From UBA7328 sp002471345 (lineage in GTDB: Bacteria; Bacteroidota; Bacteroidia; Chitinophagales; Saprospiraceae), in NCBI GenBank assembly GCA_964011275.1, contig CAXGOB010000012.1, forward strand, positions 1-64,000: a stretch of 64,000 nt of DNA. The letters are read 5' to 3'. Below the pieces are notes generated by a model. That model did no database searches, was not told the DNA's origin, and saw only the letters and a list, made by a program, of their open reading frames with translations. The first letter of the stretch is position 1, and every line of letters starts with the position of its first letter. A program made the position numbers and the translations under genes. Below, one piece after another: positions 26,216 through 35,832 of this stretch.

Positions 26216-28099
26216 TTATAATTTGAAAGCTTTTTCTGCGATAATGCTATCATTCGTTCTTAGCTGTATAAAATACATACCGTGAACTAAATCACCTGTC
26301 ACTTCCCATTTCCAAATACCTTTTCTGTTTTTCGCAATATCTTGTGATAATAAGGTTTTAACTAATTTTCCTTGTATGTCATAAAGACTTAAATCGAATG
26401 GTTCGATGTTTTCAAGTTCATACTCTATTATTACAAAATCAGTAAAGTAACTCGGATATATTTTCAGTTTATTTTCATCAACTACATTGATGTTAGAAAT
26501 TTCTTCTTCGATAGTTAATAATTGATTGGCAGGCACATTGGTCAATTGTTGTGCATTACCTCCTACCCATCTTACTATTACAGAACGTACCGTCTCATGG
26601 TCACCTAGTCCAAAATGAGCAATGGTACTGTTTTGGGACATATGACTAGAACCACCATCAATTTCCCTTACCAACAACCTATTATCCGTAATAACTTCTA
26701 CACGTGAACCAATTCCATTCTTGTCAGCTCTTTTACCCTTAAGCTGAATCTTAAGCCAATTGCCATTGGCAGCATCGTTACGAAATAGAAGAGTGCGCGC
26801 AGGAGGTAAAGTCGATGTAGGATCACGTGGTTCCTGATTCACTACTAATAAATCCATATCTCCATCATTATCATAATCAAAAACTACTGAGCCCCGCCCA
26901 ATTCTAGGATCATCAACACCAGTGCGGCGGCTAACGTCTTTGTAATCGCCATCAAATGACTCAAAGAAAAAATTATGGTTAGGTCTAATCGTAGGGTTTA
27001 ATGCTCCATTATTTACAAATAAGTCTAAATCTGTATCATGGTCAAAATCAAAGAAGTTTGCTCCCCAACTAACGGGTACACCACGATAACCAGGATTATT
27101 AATAAGTGTAGAAGTATTTCCAGCAATTTCTCCAAAATTTAGAAAGGATGTGCCATTCTGGTTTTTAACAAAGAGACTAGCACTAATATTAGTGACATAA
27201 TAATCCATCCAGCCATCAAAGTCGTGATCACCAGCAGCTATTCCCATCGCGTTCATACCAAAATTGAGCTGAAGCCCATTAGATTTATCTGTTAAAGATT
27301 TAATTGGATAATCATTTCTCAATGCAACATTAGGATTCGCTTTGAATCCAAAATCATTGGCAATAAGCAAATCGAGATCCTGATCATTATCCCAATCTGT
27401 AAAGACACCTTCAAATCCAAAACCATCGTGACTCATACCATACAAATCACTTGCCTCTACAAAGTATTCTCCACTGGTATTGATAAATAAAAAATCTACT
27501 GCCGGTGCATAATTATTAATAATTGTCTGTTCATTGAAAATAGATACACCATTTGGTGATGCTGCAAAATAATTGGCTACGAATAGATCTGGAAAGCCAT
27601 CAGCATTAATGTCCCCAAAAGAAGCACTCATACTATTACTTTTATAATTATCCAATCCATATTGGCGTGTAACATCTTTAAAGGTTCCATCTCCATTATT
27701 CAGAAAAAGTAAATTGGGTGATAACTCTCTATCAGCTTTATAATACATGGTTGTGACCAGAAGGTCCTTGTACCCATCTCTGTTCACATCTGCCGCTGTA
27801 GCTCCTTGTGTGTGTATTGGAATAGTGTTTTCAAATCCTGCTCCTTCAATAACATTAGTAAAGGTGCCATCTCCGTTATTTTTGTATAGAGCATCTGCAT
27901 TATTCCCTCCTGTCAGATATACATCTTCGAAACCATCGTTATCATAATCTATAATCGCTGCCCCTCCGCCAAAAGTCGCCAAATCCACCTTAAAAGCATG
28001 ATCAATTCCTGCAAATCTTGATACTTCAGTAAAGTATTGTGCTGTGAGGACATTATTAAAAGAAAATGCTAGTAAAAAAAGTATGATCCTTATTCTCAT
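26216..28099 (-). CDS. FG-GAP/VCBS-repeat protein with ASPIC/UnbV domain and Por-type secretion tail
   Basis: 627 residues. Signal peptide ends near NVLTAQ. Many calcium-binding FG-GAP/VCBS repeats form a propeller (IIDYDNDGFEDVYL, GDINADGFPDLF, FDHDTDLDLFVNN). An ASPIC/UnbV domain lies at about 455-535 (GIGSRVEVI, VRWVGGNAQQLTNV). The last 75 residues are a type A T9SS tail (LKIYPSYFTDFVIIEY ... GMYFIQL). Such CRTAC1-like proteins are secreted or surface-bound in Bacteroidota. It lies after susCD but behind a strong terminator, so it may have separate control. Confidence 0.9.
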   Translation of the reverse strand: MRIRIILFLLAFSFNNVLTAQYFTEVSRFAGIDHAFKVDLATFGGGAAIIDYDNDGFEDVYLTGGNNADALYKNNGDGTFTNVIEGAGFENTIPIHTQGATAADVNRDGYKDLLVTTMYYKADRELSPNLLFLNNGDGTFKDVTRQYGLDNYKSNSMSASFGDINADGFPDLFVANYFAASPNGVSIFNEQTIINNYAPAVDFLFINTSGEYFVEASDLYGMSHDGFGFEGVFTDWDNDQDLDLLIANDFGFKANPNVALRNDYPIKSLTDKSNGLQLNFGMNAMGIAAGDHDFDGWMDYYVTNISASLFVKNQNGTSFLNFGEIAGNTSTLINNPGYRGVPVSWGANFFDFDHDTDLDLFVNNGALNPTIRPNHNFFFESFDGDYKDVSRRTGVDDPRIGRGSVVFDYDNDGDMDLLVVNQEPRDPTSTLPPARTLLFRNDAANGNWLKIQLKGKRADKNGIGSRVEVITDNRLLVREIDGGSSHMSQNSTIAHFGLGDHETVRSVIVRWVGGNAQQLTNVPANQLLTIEEEISNINVVDENKLKIYPSYFTDFVIIEYELENIEPFDLSLYDIQGKLVKTLLSQDIAKNRKGIWKWEVTGDLVHGMYFIQLRTNDSIIAEKAFKL

Positions 28100-28201
28100 C
28101 AGGTTAATTTTTACTTGTTCAGATAGTTGGCTTACCGCATTGTCTATTTCTAAAATTATAATAATTCTTTATACTCAGTACACAGATATTAAAAACTATG
28201 G

Positions 28202-28234
28202 AAAAAAAGATAGGCCCAATCGAAATCAGGCCCA
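28202..28234 (-). terminator. Strong terminator with TTCG tetraloop after susD
   Basis: On the minus strand GGCCTGAT pairs with ATTGGGCC around TTCG (28232 to 28213, G-T pairs included), followed by ATC and seven T (complement of the A run at 28202-28208). It lies 33 bp after the susD stop and ends the susCD transcript before the VCBS-repeat gene. Confidence 0.85.
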
Positions 28235-28266
28235 TTTTACATTTTAATTAATCTGTTGAGATATTA

Positions 28267-29832
28267 TCAATATCCAGGATTTTGTGTCAAATTGGGATTC
28301 AAATCCATTTCCTTTTGAGGAATAGGAAATAGCATATGCTTAGGATCAATAAAGACTCTTGTATCAATTGATTCTCCAAATAATGTGATTGTATTTCTAA
28401 CTTCAGCATCACCCCATCTTAACAAATCAAAATATCTGGTACCTTCCCAAGGGAACTCAACATGACGCTCCTGCTTTATTGCATCTAACATTTGTGACTT
28501 GCTCAATCCTGAAACGAGATCTGGCAAACCCGCTCTATTACGGACCTGGTTAATGGCATCATAAACGTCCTGATTAGGCCCTGAAACTTCATTTGTCGCC
28601 TCAGCGAAATACAGCAAAATATCTGCATAACGGAACAAAATAAGATTAGTCTCGTTGCACGAACATCCACCTTCGCCAATAGTAGCATCAAGATCTACCC
28701 ATTTTCTAATAGCATAAAATGGTGAAAATCCTGAAAGGCTGGCATCATACAGTTCACCTCTCCATTCAGAAACTCCAGGTACAAATAAATTGCCAAACAT
28801 CCGTGGATCTCTGTTAGCATATGGGTTCTCAGGATCAAATAAAGGAGATTCGTCAATAGACATACCATCAGTCATCTGAAAGGCATTTGCCAACTGATCA
28901 CTGGGTGTTATAGAACCCCATCCTCTCCCTGGAGCACCTTCTGGTCCTGGAGCAAGTGCCACTTGCATGAAATTTCCTTCTCCTTGGGTTCCTTCCGTAT
29001 ACTGAATATCAAAGAGTACTTCCCTATTGTTCTCATTATCTGCACTAAACACGGATTCGTAGTCATCCAGCAATCCAATCACACTTGGATTAGCCGCTGA
29101 CAAGTCCATGAGCTTTCTAGCTTCTGCAATGGCTCCCTGGTAATCCTTATTGTACAATTTTAAACGAGTCTTTACGGCTATAGCAGCCTGCTTAGTAGGT
29201 CGTCCAATGTCTCCGTTGAAAGGTGTTATATCCAGATTTGCTTCTGCAAAGTCCAAATCATCATAGATGGATGATAGTACTTCTGATTTTGGTGTTCTCC
29301 CTACTACCAATCCTTCGTCACGTGTTAATACATTCAAAACAAGTGGAACATCACCATAAAGATTAACCATCTCCTGATAAATTAATCCCCTCAAAAACAT
29401 TGCCTCAGCGACTATTTTGCTTTCACTTTCGGAATCTAAACCAACATTTCCAACATTTGCAAGCACTGAATTGGCTCTAAATATTCCTTCATAACCGAAG
29501 TCCCATTTGCTGTTTATTATTCCTCCAGAAGTCGCACTATGTTCACCTTTGGCGATGGTCGTATATTCTTGCTCCCATGGGCAACATCCAACACCATTGT
29601 CTGTTAGGATATCAAAATTTTGATGCATCCAGTAAAATGATCCCCCCCAAATACTCCCTTGGAAAACATCATAGATACCATTAAGTGCTCGAAGAACATC
29701 TTCCTGTGTTTCAAAAAATCCTTCTACACTTCCTTCACTGATAGGTGCTTTTTCAAGAAAGCTATCACTGCACCCTACGGCACCCAAAATAACGAGTGCA
29801 AATACAAGAAGAGTTTTATTAATTGATTTCAT
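28267..29832 (-). CDS. susD: SusD/RagB family nutrient-binding lipoprotein
   Basis: 521 residues with a lipoprotein signal ending GAVGC (Cys21). Typical SusD order: an N-terminal SusD-like domain with FFETQEDVLRALNGIYD, TPR-like helices (EAMFLRGLIYQEMVNLYGDVPLV), and the C-terminal RagB/SusD part (LFRYADILLYFAEA, INQVRNRAGLPDL, ERHVEFPWEGTRYFDLLRWG). It caps the SusC transporter and binds glycans at the cell surface. It starts 24 bp after susC. The glycan cannot be read from sequence. Confidence 0.95.
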   Translation of the reverse strand: MKSINKTLLVFALVILGAVGCSDSFLEKAPISEGSVEGFFETQEDVLRALNGIYDVFQGSIWGGSFYWMHQNFDILTDNGVGCCPWEQEYTTIAKGEHSATSGGIINSKWDFGYEGIFRANSVLANVGNVGLDSESESKIVAEAMFLRGLIYQEMVNLYGDVPLVLNVLTRDEGLVVGRTPKSEVLSSIYDDLDFAEANLDITPFNGDIGRPTKQAAIAVKTRLKLYNKDYQGAIAEARKLMDLSAANPSVIGLLDDYESVFSADNENNREVLFDIQYTEGTQGEGNFMQVALAPGPEGAPGRGWGSITPSDQLANAFQMTDGMSIDESPLFDPENPYANRDPRMFGNLFVPGVSEWRGELYDASLSGFSPFYAIRKWVDLDATIGEGGCSCNETNLILFRYADILLYFAEATNEVSGPNQDVYDAINQVRNRAGLPDLVSGLSKSQMLDAIKQERHVEFPWEGTRYFDLLRWGDAEVRNTITLFGESIDTRVFIDPKHMLFPIPQKEMDLNPNLTQNPGY

Positions 29833-29856
29833 TTTAATAATTTTTTTCTATTTGAA

Positions 29857-32800
29857 TTAAAACTTGATATTCACTCCTCCAGTAAACATTTTTAATTGGG
29901 GATAAACAGCTGTTCCGTTTGTTTCTCTCGGTGGTCTTTCTGGGTCAAACCCTATAAAGTCTGTAACAGTAAATAAATTCGTGCCATTTACAAATATTCT
30001 AGCGCTTTTAATAAAATTGTCTTTGAACATATCTGCTGGGAAATTATATCCAATTTGTAAATTCTTGAGTCTGAAATAGCTCCTACTCGTGGTAAACCAA
30101 GAATGATCTACACTGTAATTCGACCCTTGACTTATCGACAATCTCGGTAGAGAAGCATCTGTGTTTTGAGGAGTCCATCGATCTCTCCAAATCGCGGAAA
30201 CACCACCACTATTTGCAAAAGGAGCGAAAAATCGTCCTGTCTCAAATACTTGAGCATCAGCAATACCTTGAAATATAGCAGCCACATCAAATCCTTGAAA
30301 TGAGAACGATGTATTGATCCCATAGGTCCAGGTAGGTTCGTCCTTACCCAATACCGTTCGATCTTCAAAGTTGACAACACCATCGCCGTTAGTATCTTCA
30401 TACTGCAAGTCACCTGGTGCTGGAGCGCCAAAAATAGATTGATCAGGAGCTGCATCAATTTCTGACTGAGATTGGAAAATTCCAAGGGCATTCATACCAT
30501 AAAGAGCATTGATCGGTGATCCTCTTTGAATGATAAATGCGCCATCGATTACCCTATCAGCTTGTCCTAATAACATTGGGTCAATTTGCTTTACCTCACT
30601 ATTCACGTGAGTAACATTAAAGCCAATACTAAAATTTCCTTTGCCAAAATTATGTTGATAACTTGTAAATAATTCCCAACCTTTATTCTGCACTTCGGCT
30701 ATGTTAACCGTGGTTGGTGTTCTCACACCTGTTACTCCTGGGTTATTTTGATCAAACAATATGTCTGAGGCATTTCTAACAAAATAATCGGCTTCAACGC
30801 TTAAAGCACCATTGAGCATAGATGCATTTATTCCTATATCCGTTTGTGTTGATGTTTCCCATCGGATATCTGAGTTTCCTAGTGAGGATTGTGCAGCAGC
30901 ACCTACAATGGTTCCACCAAAATTATAGGCTGGCTCAAATGATATACTTGCAGCAAAAGGATAATTGCTACCTAAATTCTGATTGCCTAACTGGCCCCAT
31001 GAACCCCGAATTTTAAGAAACTCAATAAATCCACTATTGTCGAAGAAATCTTCTTCAGACAGAACCCATCCTGCCGATACTGATGGGAAAGTACCCCATC
31101 TGTTATTGGCACCAAATCTAGATGAACCATCACGTCTAATATTGAATTCAAACAAATACTTATTGTCAAAATCATAATTTACACGACCAAAAAAGGAACG
31201 TAATGCCCATTCCGTGGCTCCACCCGAGTTTGTAGATGTCTCGGGGTTACCAGTACTTAATGCAGGCAATGAATTACTTGGTATTTCTAACCTTGCAGCT
31301 TGAAAGAATTTGGTTTCTGAACTTTCCTGATTAATACCTCCTAATACTTTGAAATTGTGATTGTCGAAAGATTTTTCATAAGTGGCTTGTAACCAAGAAG
31401 TAAGATTTAATGTTTCTTGATGGAAGTTAGTAAACTGACGGTTTTCAAGCCATATAAGTCCTAAATCACCTGTTCGCCAATCATAAGTTTCAAATCTACG
31501 ATTAAAGAAATCATCGTCATCTGTTTGGTAGTTCGCTGCAAATGTTCCTTTTATCTTGAAATTATCAATTGGCTCATACTCCGCATAAAAACTGCCAAGA
31601 AATCGATTATCCTTAAGGACTCTGTTCAAAGCTTGAACCTCTGCAAGGATATTTGGAGTTGAAAGTTCAAGACTATTTAAAGTTCTATCTCTATCTGCCA
31701 ATCTACCCTGACTATCATATGCTGGAAAGTTAGGTCCGAGACGTGTGGCTCTTGCCAATACTCCTCCGTCCTGACCTACATTATCAAGATTGGATTCCTG
31801 ACGACTTATATAGAAACTACCTCCAATATCAAATCTATCATTCACCTCGGTGTCAATATTTATTCTTGCATTGTATCTTTTACTACCATCCGTATTTTTT
31901 ACTATTGACTCTTGATCCAAATATCCAAGAGAAATATTAAAGTTCGTAGTTTCACTTCCACCACTGATTGAAAGATTATGTTGCTGTATCGCACCATTTC
32001 TAAATATCTCATTAAACCAGTTGGTATTCGGACCATTGGCATAATCATTGATCACGTCTGCTGGATAAAGGGGAGGTCTTCCTGAGTTGATATCCGCTTC
32101 ATTTCTAAGATTCATGAATTCCTGTGAGTCCCAAATGTAATCAGGAACAGAATTGACCTGAGATGTACCAGTAAACCCTGTATAGTTGAAAGTAGGTTTA
32201 GAATTACGTTCACCCCTTTTTGTAGTCACTAAAACGACACCATTTGCTGCCCTGGCTCCATATATCGCAGCCGAAGCAGCATCCTTGAGAACTGTAACTG
32301 ACTCAATATCATTCGGATCTATATTATCAAAAGGAGCTTCTATTCCATCCACAAGAATCAATGGATCGGGATTATTGAGTGTACCTATACCTCTAATCCT
32401 AATGGTTGCCCCATCCTGTCCAGGTTCTCCCGAATTTTGGTTTACCCATACACCGCTTACTTGTCCTTGTAAACTTTGTGATGCACTTGTGAGGGGTCGT
32501 GCAGCGAGAATCTCCGCATCAACGATTCCTACAGCTCCCGTGAGGTTGGCTTTCTTCTGTGTACCATATCCAGTTACTACAACTTCATCCAGCTGGCTAC
32601 CGGCTTGGAGAACCACATCAATATTAGAGCTTGTTCCCACAGTAATTTCTTGGGAAGCAAATCCAGTAAACGAGAAAACCAAGACATCGCCTTCATTAGC
32701 TTCAATTGAGTAAGATCCAGAAATATCAGTTATTGTTCCAGATGAAGTTCCTTTGACCAATACATTAGCACCGATAAGGCCTTCTCCGTCGGTAGCAGAT

Positions 32801-32886
32801 ATGATTCCACTAACAGTCTGACTGACTCCATTAAAAGAAATCAACATGGAAAAAGAGATCAATATACACTGAGTTAGTTTTTTCAT
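29857..32886 (-). CDS. susC: SusC/RagA family TonB-linked outer-membrane protein
   Basis: About 1,009 residues from the ATG at 32886. The frame is open to 32958, but MKKLTQCILISFSML is the true signal peptide. A CarboxypepD_reg-like domain (VSGIISATDGEGLIGANVLVKG) is followed by the SusC signature region (LDEVVVTGYGTQKKANLTGAV), a TonB plug with ILVDGIEAPFDNIDPNDIESVTVLKDAASAA-type sequence, and a large barrel to the C-terminus (MFTGGVNIKF). It imports oligosaccharides with SusD. The divergent NUDIX-type regulator starts 123 bp away and is its likely controller. Confidence 0.95.
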   Translation of the reverse strand: MKKLTQCILISFSMLISFNGVSQTVSGIISATDGEGLIGANVLVKGTSSGTITDISGSYSIEANEGDVLVFSFTGFASQEITVGTSSNIDVVLQAGSQLDEVVVTGYGTQKKANLTGAVGIVDAEILAARPLTSASQSLQGQVSGVWVNQNSGEPGQDGATIRIRGIGTLNNPDPLILVDGIEAPFDNIDPNDIESVTVLKDAASAAIYGARAANGVVLVTTKRGERNSKPTFNYTGFTGTSQVNSVPDYIWDSQEFMNLRNEADINSGRPPLYPADVINDYANGPNTNWFNEIFRNGAIQQHNLSISGGSETTNFNISLGYLDQESIVKNTDGSKRYNARINIDTEVNDRFDIGGSFYISRQESNLDNVGQDGGVLARATRLGPNFPAYDSQGRLADRDRTLNSLELSTPNILAEVQALNRVLKDNRFLGSFYAEYEPIDNFKIKGTFAANYQTDDDDFFNRRFETYDWRTGDLGLIWLENRQFTNFHQETLNLTSWLQATYEKSFDNHNFKVLGGINQESSETKFFQAARLEIPSNSLPALSTGNPETSTNSGGATEWALRSFFGRVNYDFDNKYLFEFNIRRDGSSRFGANNRWGTFPSVSAGWVLSEEDFFDNSGFIEFLKIRGSWGQLGNQNLGSNYPFAASISFEPAYNFGGTIVGAAAQSSLGNSDIRWETSTQTDIGINASMLNGALSVEADYFVRNASDILFDQNNPGVTGVRTPTTVNIAEVQNKGWELFTSYQHNFGKGNFSIGFNVTHVNSEVKQIDPMLLGQADRVIDGAFIIQRGSPINALYGMNALGIFQSQSEIDAAPDQSIFGAPAPGDLQYEDTNGDGVVNFEDRTVLGKDEPTWTYGINTSFSFQGFDVAAIFQGIADAQVFETGRFFAPFANSGGVSAIWRDRWTPQNTDASLPRLSISQGSNYSVDHSWFTTSRSYFRLKNLQIGYNFPADMFKDNFIKSARIFVNGTNLFTVTDFIGFDPERPPRETNGTAVYPQLKMFTGGVNIKF

Positions 32887-32902
32887 AGCAGAATTATTAA
32901 TT

Positions 32903-32988
32903 CCAATAATTGGTGATAATTTAATTAAAATTTGTGTAATAATACAAAAACAAAACATAAATCACTAAAAGAAGTGTTATTTTTACAC
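32903..32988. promoter_or_regulatory. Candidate operators in the susC/regulator divergent region
   Basis: Three small inverted repeats lie between the two divergent starts: CCAAT-A-ATTGG at 32903-32913, TTTGT-N8-ACAAA at 32931-32948, and GTGT-N7-ACAC at 32974-32988. The last two share a TGTnTA-like core. They are reasonable binding sites for the NUDIX-type regulator, but in DNA this AT-rich some repeats arise by chance. Confidence 0.35.
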
Positions 32989-33009
32989 ATTAAAATTAAT
33001 AATGTCTTC

Positions 33010-33747
33010 ATGGACATCTCAAATAGCTCAGTAAAAATTCCCAAACACCTTAAAGATTTGCCAAAATTTTACAGTGGTGTCGAAAAATTACTTATTGCTG
33101 TTGACTGCATTATTTTTGGATTTGATAAAAATAACCTCAAGTTATTGCTCTTTAAAAGGAAGGTCCAACCTTTTAAGGATAACTGGACACTAATAGGAAG
33201 CTTTGTTCGTAAAGGCGAAAATCTAGACCAGGCAGCAAAAAGAATACTTTATGAAGCTACGGGCCTATCAGAAGTGTTATTAAAGCAATTGTTCTGTTAT
33301 GGCAGAACAGATCGTGATCCAGGTGATCGGGTTATTTCAATTGCCTATTATGCATTAATCCCTTTAATCGAAGATGATGAATGTACAAATGGTGAATATA
33401 AGGCACAGTGGTTTGAAGTGGACAATGCACCCTCGTTAATCCTTGATCATAATGAAATGGTCTTTAGTGCTAGAAAAAAGCTTTGTGAGAATGCCAAATA
33501 TGAACCCATCGGATTTGAATTGCTACCTCAGAAATTCACTTTGCCACAATTAAGGTTATTGTACGAAGCTTTGTTTCAAAGAAAACTAGATCGACGAAAT
33601 TTCAGTAAAAAAATACTATCTATGGATATTCTTGAAAAACTGGATGAAAAGGATAAAAGCACTTCTACCAAAGGAGCCAACTTGTATCGATTTGATGAAT
33701 TGAAATACAAGGATAAGTTAGAAAATGGATTCTATTTTAAAATTTAG
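33010..33747 (+). CDS. NrtR/AraR-type transcriptional regulator (degenerate Nudix domain plus winged helix)
   Basis: 245 residues from the ATG at 33010. The longer frame begins with TTG at 32932 and reads through the intergenic region. A Nudix fold occupies about 15-150 (LLIAVDCIIFGFDKNNLKLLLFKR). Its Nudix box lost catalytic residues: where REUxEE is expected it reads RILYEA, so hydrolysis is unlikely. The C-terminal 85 residues form the winged-helix part of this family (FTLPQLRLLYEALFQRKLDRRNFSKKIL). In Bacteroides, regulators of this family (AraR) control arabinose genes. Here the divergent susCD pair is the probable target. Confidence 0.88.
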   Translation: MDISNSSVKIPKHLKDLPKFYSGVEKLLIAVDCIIFGFDKNNLKLLLFKRKVQPFKDNWTLIGSFVRKGENLDQAAKRILYEATGLSEVLLKQLFCYGRTDRDPGDRVISIAYYALIPLIEDDECTNGEYKAQWFEVDNAPSLILDHNEMVFSARKKLCENAKYEPIGFELLPQKFTLPQLRLLYEALFQRKLDRRNFSKKILSMDILEKLDEKDKSTSTKGANLYRFDELKYKDKLENGFYFKI

Positions 33748-34019
33748 CTAATTAGGACAGGTTTGAAGTCATTTAGCAGTTTCAATATGTCAACAAACAT
33801 ATTACTATAACCAATCATTCCAATATTGATGAAATAAAAGTGTCTTCTATTCAAATTTGATTTGGGACCCAACCTCTTAATAGTCAATATATGCTTAAAA
33901 GTAAATTGAAAGAAATGTAACCATCTTCTTGGGTGCAAGATGATATGGCTCTTCCTATAAATGCTCTTGTTCTGAATAATTTTTCCTTGTCCTTGGATTG
34001 AGAAATTAGTAATTGTCAT
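33744..34019 (-). CDS. Doubtful 91-residue hypothetical protein
   Basis: A 91-residue frame converges on the regulator gene, and the two stop codons overlap. It is Lys/Phe/Ile-rich (IIQNKSIYRKSHIILHPRRWLHFFQFTFKHI) with no domain I recognise and no visible signal peptide. It may be a gene remnant, since this begins a loosely packed region with other remnants, or it may not be translated. Confidence 0.3.
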   Translation of the reverse strand: MTITNFSIQGQGKIIQNKSIYRKSHIILHPRRWLHFFQFTFKHILTIKRLGPKSNLNRRHFYFINIGMIGYSNMFVDILKLLNDFKPVLIS

Positions 34020-34023
34020 AAAT

Positions 34024-34057
34024 ATGAGACCTCATCTTATTCTTCTAAAAGAATAAG
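34024..34057. repeat. Two adjacent inverted repeats upstream of the NDH-2 gene
   Basis: ATGAG-AC-CTCAT at 34024-34035 is directly followed by CTTATTCTT-CTAA-AAGAATAAG at 34036-34057. Neither is followed by a T run on either strand, so a regulatory site is more likely than a terminator. They lie about 95-125 bp before the ndh start. Confidence 0.4.
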
Positions 34058-34150
34058 TAAAAAATTAGAAATATGATTTCCTATTTTTCATTTGTATGTA
34101 TAGAGTTACGATTGTGAAGGGTCTAATTATTCTATATCAATTTAAAATAA

Positions 34151-35443
34151 ATGAACACCAATAATTTAAACATTCCTAATATAGATTTACCAAGAATAGT
34201 AATTGTTGGATGTGGTTTTGCTGGACTTAAATTAGTAAAAGCAATCAGTAGCAAATACTATCAGGTAGTCCTTCTTGATAAAAACAATTATCATACATTC
34301 CAACCTTTAATGTATCAAGTTGCCAGTTCTGGATTAGAACCAGATTCTATTGTATACCCAATTCGAAAAGTTTTTAAAGGAAAAGATCATTTTCATTTTA
34401 GGATGACTGAAGTACAAGAGGTAGACACATCGGCTTGCCAATTGACTACAAGCATAGGAAAAATTAATTATGATTTCCTCGTCATTGCAACTGGCGCTAC
34501 AACTAATTTCTTTGGTATATCAAATATTGAGAAGTACGGTTTTACGATGAAAAGCCTTCGAGAATCTTTGGACTTAAGAAGTATTATCATACAAAATTTT
34601 GAAAAAGCTCTCACCCTCTCAAGAATTGATGAAAGAGAGCGATATATGAATTTTGTAATAGTTGGCGGTGGTGCTACTGGTGTTGAATTAGCAGGTGCAC
34701 TAGCTGAACTAAAAAAGAACACACTACCAAAAGACTACCCCGATTTAGATTTATCTCAAATGCAAATTCACGTAATTGAGGCATCAGATCGAATATTGAG
34801 TAATATGAGTGCGAATGCATCTAAGAAATCTTATCAATTTCTAAAAAAATTAGACATAAACGTTTGGTTGAATACAATTGTAAAAGATTATAAGGACGAT
34901 ATAGTAATTACCAATAAAAAAAGCTTCCATACAAAAACTTTAGTTTGGTCTGCTGGGGTGATGGGTGCCCCAATTGAAAACTTAAATCACACATTAAACA
35001 AAAATAATCGCATTAAAACCGACAAATACAATAGAGTAAAAGGGTTAGAAAAAAATGTTTTTGCAATTGGTGATGTTGGATGTATTGAAAGAGAAAACAA
35101 TGAACTTGGACACCCAATGTTAGCATCAGTTGCTGGACAACAAGGGCATCAACTCGGAGTCAATTTCAATTTATTAGCTAAGGGCAAAGACCTACAACCT
35201 TTTAACTACCATGATAAAGGAACCATGGCAACAGTAGGAAAGAACAAAGCTGTAGTAGATCTACCTTTTTTTAAGTTCTCAGGTATCTTTGCTTGGGTGA
35301 TATGGATGTTCTTGCACCTCATGTTATTAGTAGATTTTAGGAATAGAATGATTGTGTTTACTAATTGGTGCTGGAGTTATTTCAATTCTGATAAAGGGCT
35401 TAGACTTATAATTAGAGAAGTAAAGAGGAAAGGAGAATCTTAA
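34151..35443 (+). CDS. ndh: Type II NADH dehydrogenase-like FAD oxidoreductase
   Basis: 430 residues with two Rossmann folds. The FAD site is IVIVGCGFAGLKLVKAI at 17-33, the NADH site FVIVGGGATGVELAGAL at about 170-187. FAIGDVGC and HPMLASVAGQQGHQLG near 305-340 match NDH-2 enzymes. The C-terminal region (FAWVIWMFLHLMLLVDFRNR) is the amphipathic membrane-binding part. It transfers electrons from NADH to menaquinone without proton pumping. It appears monocistronic, with 390 bp of non-coding DNA downstream. Confidence 0.9.
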   Translation: MNTNNLNIPNIDLPRIVIVGCGFAGLKLVKAISSKYYQVVLLDKNNYHTFQPLMYQVASSGLEPDSIVYPIRKVFKGKDHFHFRMTEVQEVDTSACQLTTSIGKINYDFLVIATGATTNFFGISNIEKYGFTMKSLRESLDLRSIIIQNFEKALTLSRIDERERYMNFVIVGGGATGVELAGALAELKKNTLPKDYPDLDLSQMQIHVIEASDRILSNMSANASKKSYQFLKKLDINVWLNTIVKDYKDDIVITNKKSFHTKTLVWSAGVMGAPIENLNHTLNKNNRIKTDKYNRVKGLEKNVFAIGDVGCIERENNELGHPMLASVAGQQGHQLGVNFNLLAKGKDLQPFNYHDKGTMATVGKNKAVVDLPFFKFSGIFAWVIWMFLHLMLLVDFRNRMIVFTNWCWSYFNSDKGLRLIIREVKRKGES

Positions 35444-35832
35444 TTTTGGCAATTAATAATCTACTCAACATCTACACATTCATTAACTAGATATACAATG
35501 TTAAGATTTGGATTTATACTTTGGAAAATTGGAGAATTAACCACAAAACTATAAGAAAATTGATTTAGGGTTATCTGTCCTCTTTACTATCACAATAGTT
35601 AGAAATGGTCTATATCTATTTTTTCATATCGGAAAACATTAAAATGACATTCACAAATTGTTAGATCAAATAAGATATCAAGACTCATATGGAATTATTT
35701 CTTTTGCCAACTTTCCATTGATAAGTAAGAGAATTGGAACATAATTAAAACCTAACATTTATGACAACTTCTATCAAAAAAGGCTTTTTAAAAGATACTT
35801 TCTTATCTAAACATTCCTAAATAAAAATTGAA
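35444..35832. other. Non-coding AT-rich gap
   Basis: 389 bp between the NDH-2 and GNAT genes. I see no frame of length, no convincing hairpin-plus-T terminator and no RNA-like structure. Short stop-rich frames occur on both strands. Confidence 0.6.

Noticed and set aside
32186..32713. 175-residue plus-strand frame inside susC
   Set aside because: It is the antisense shadow of the susC plug region and has no independent support.
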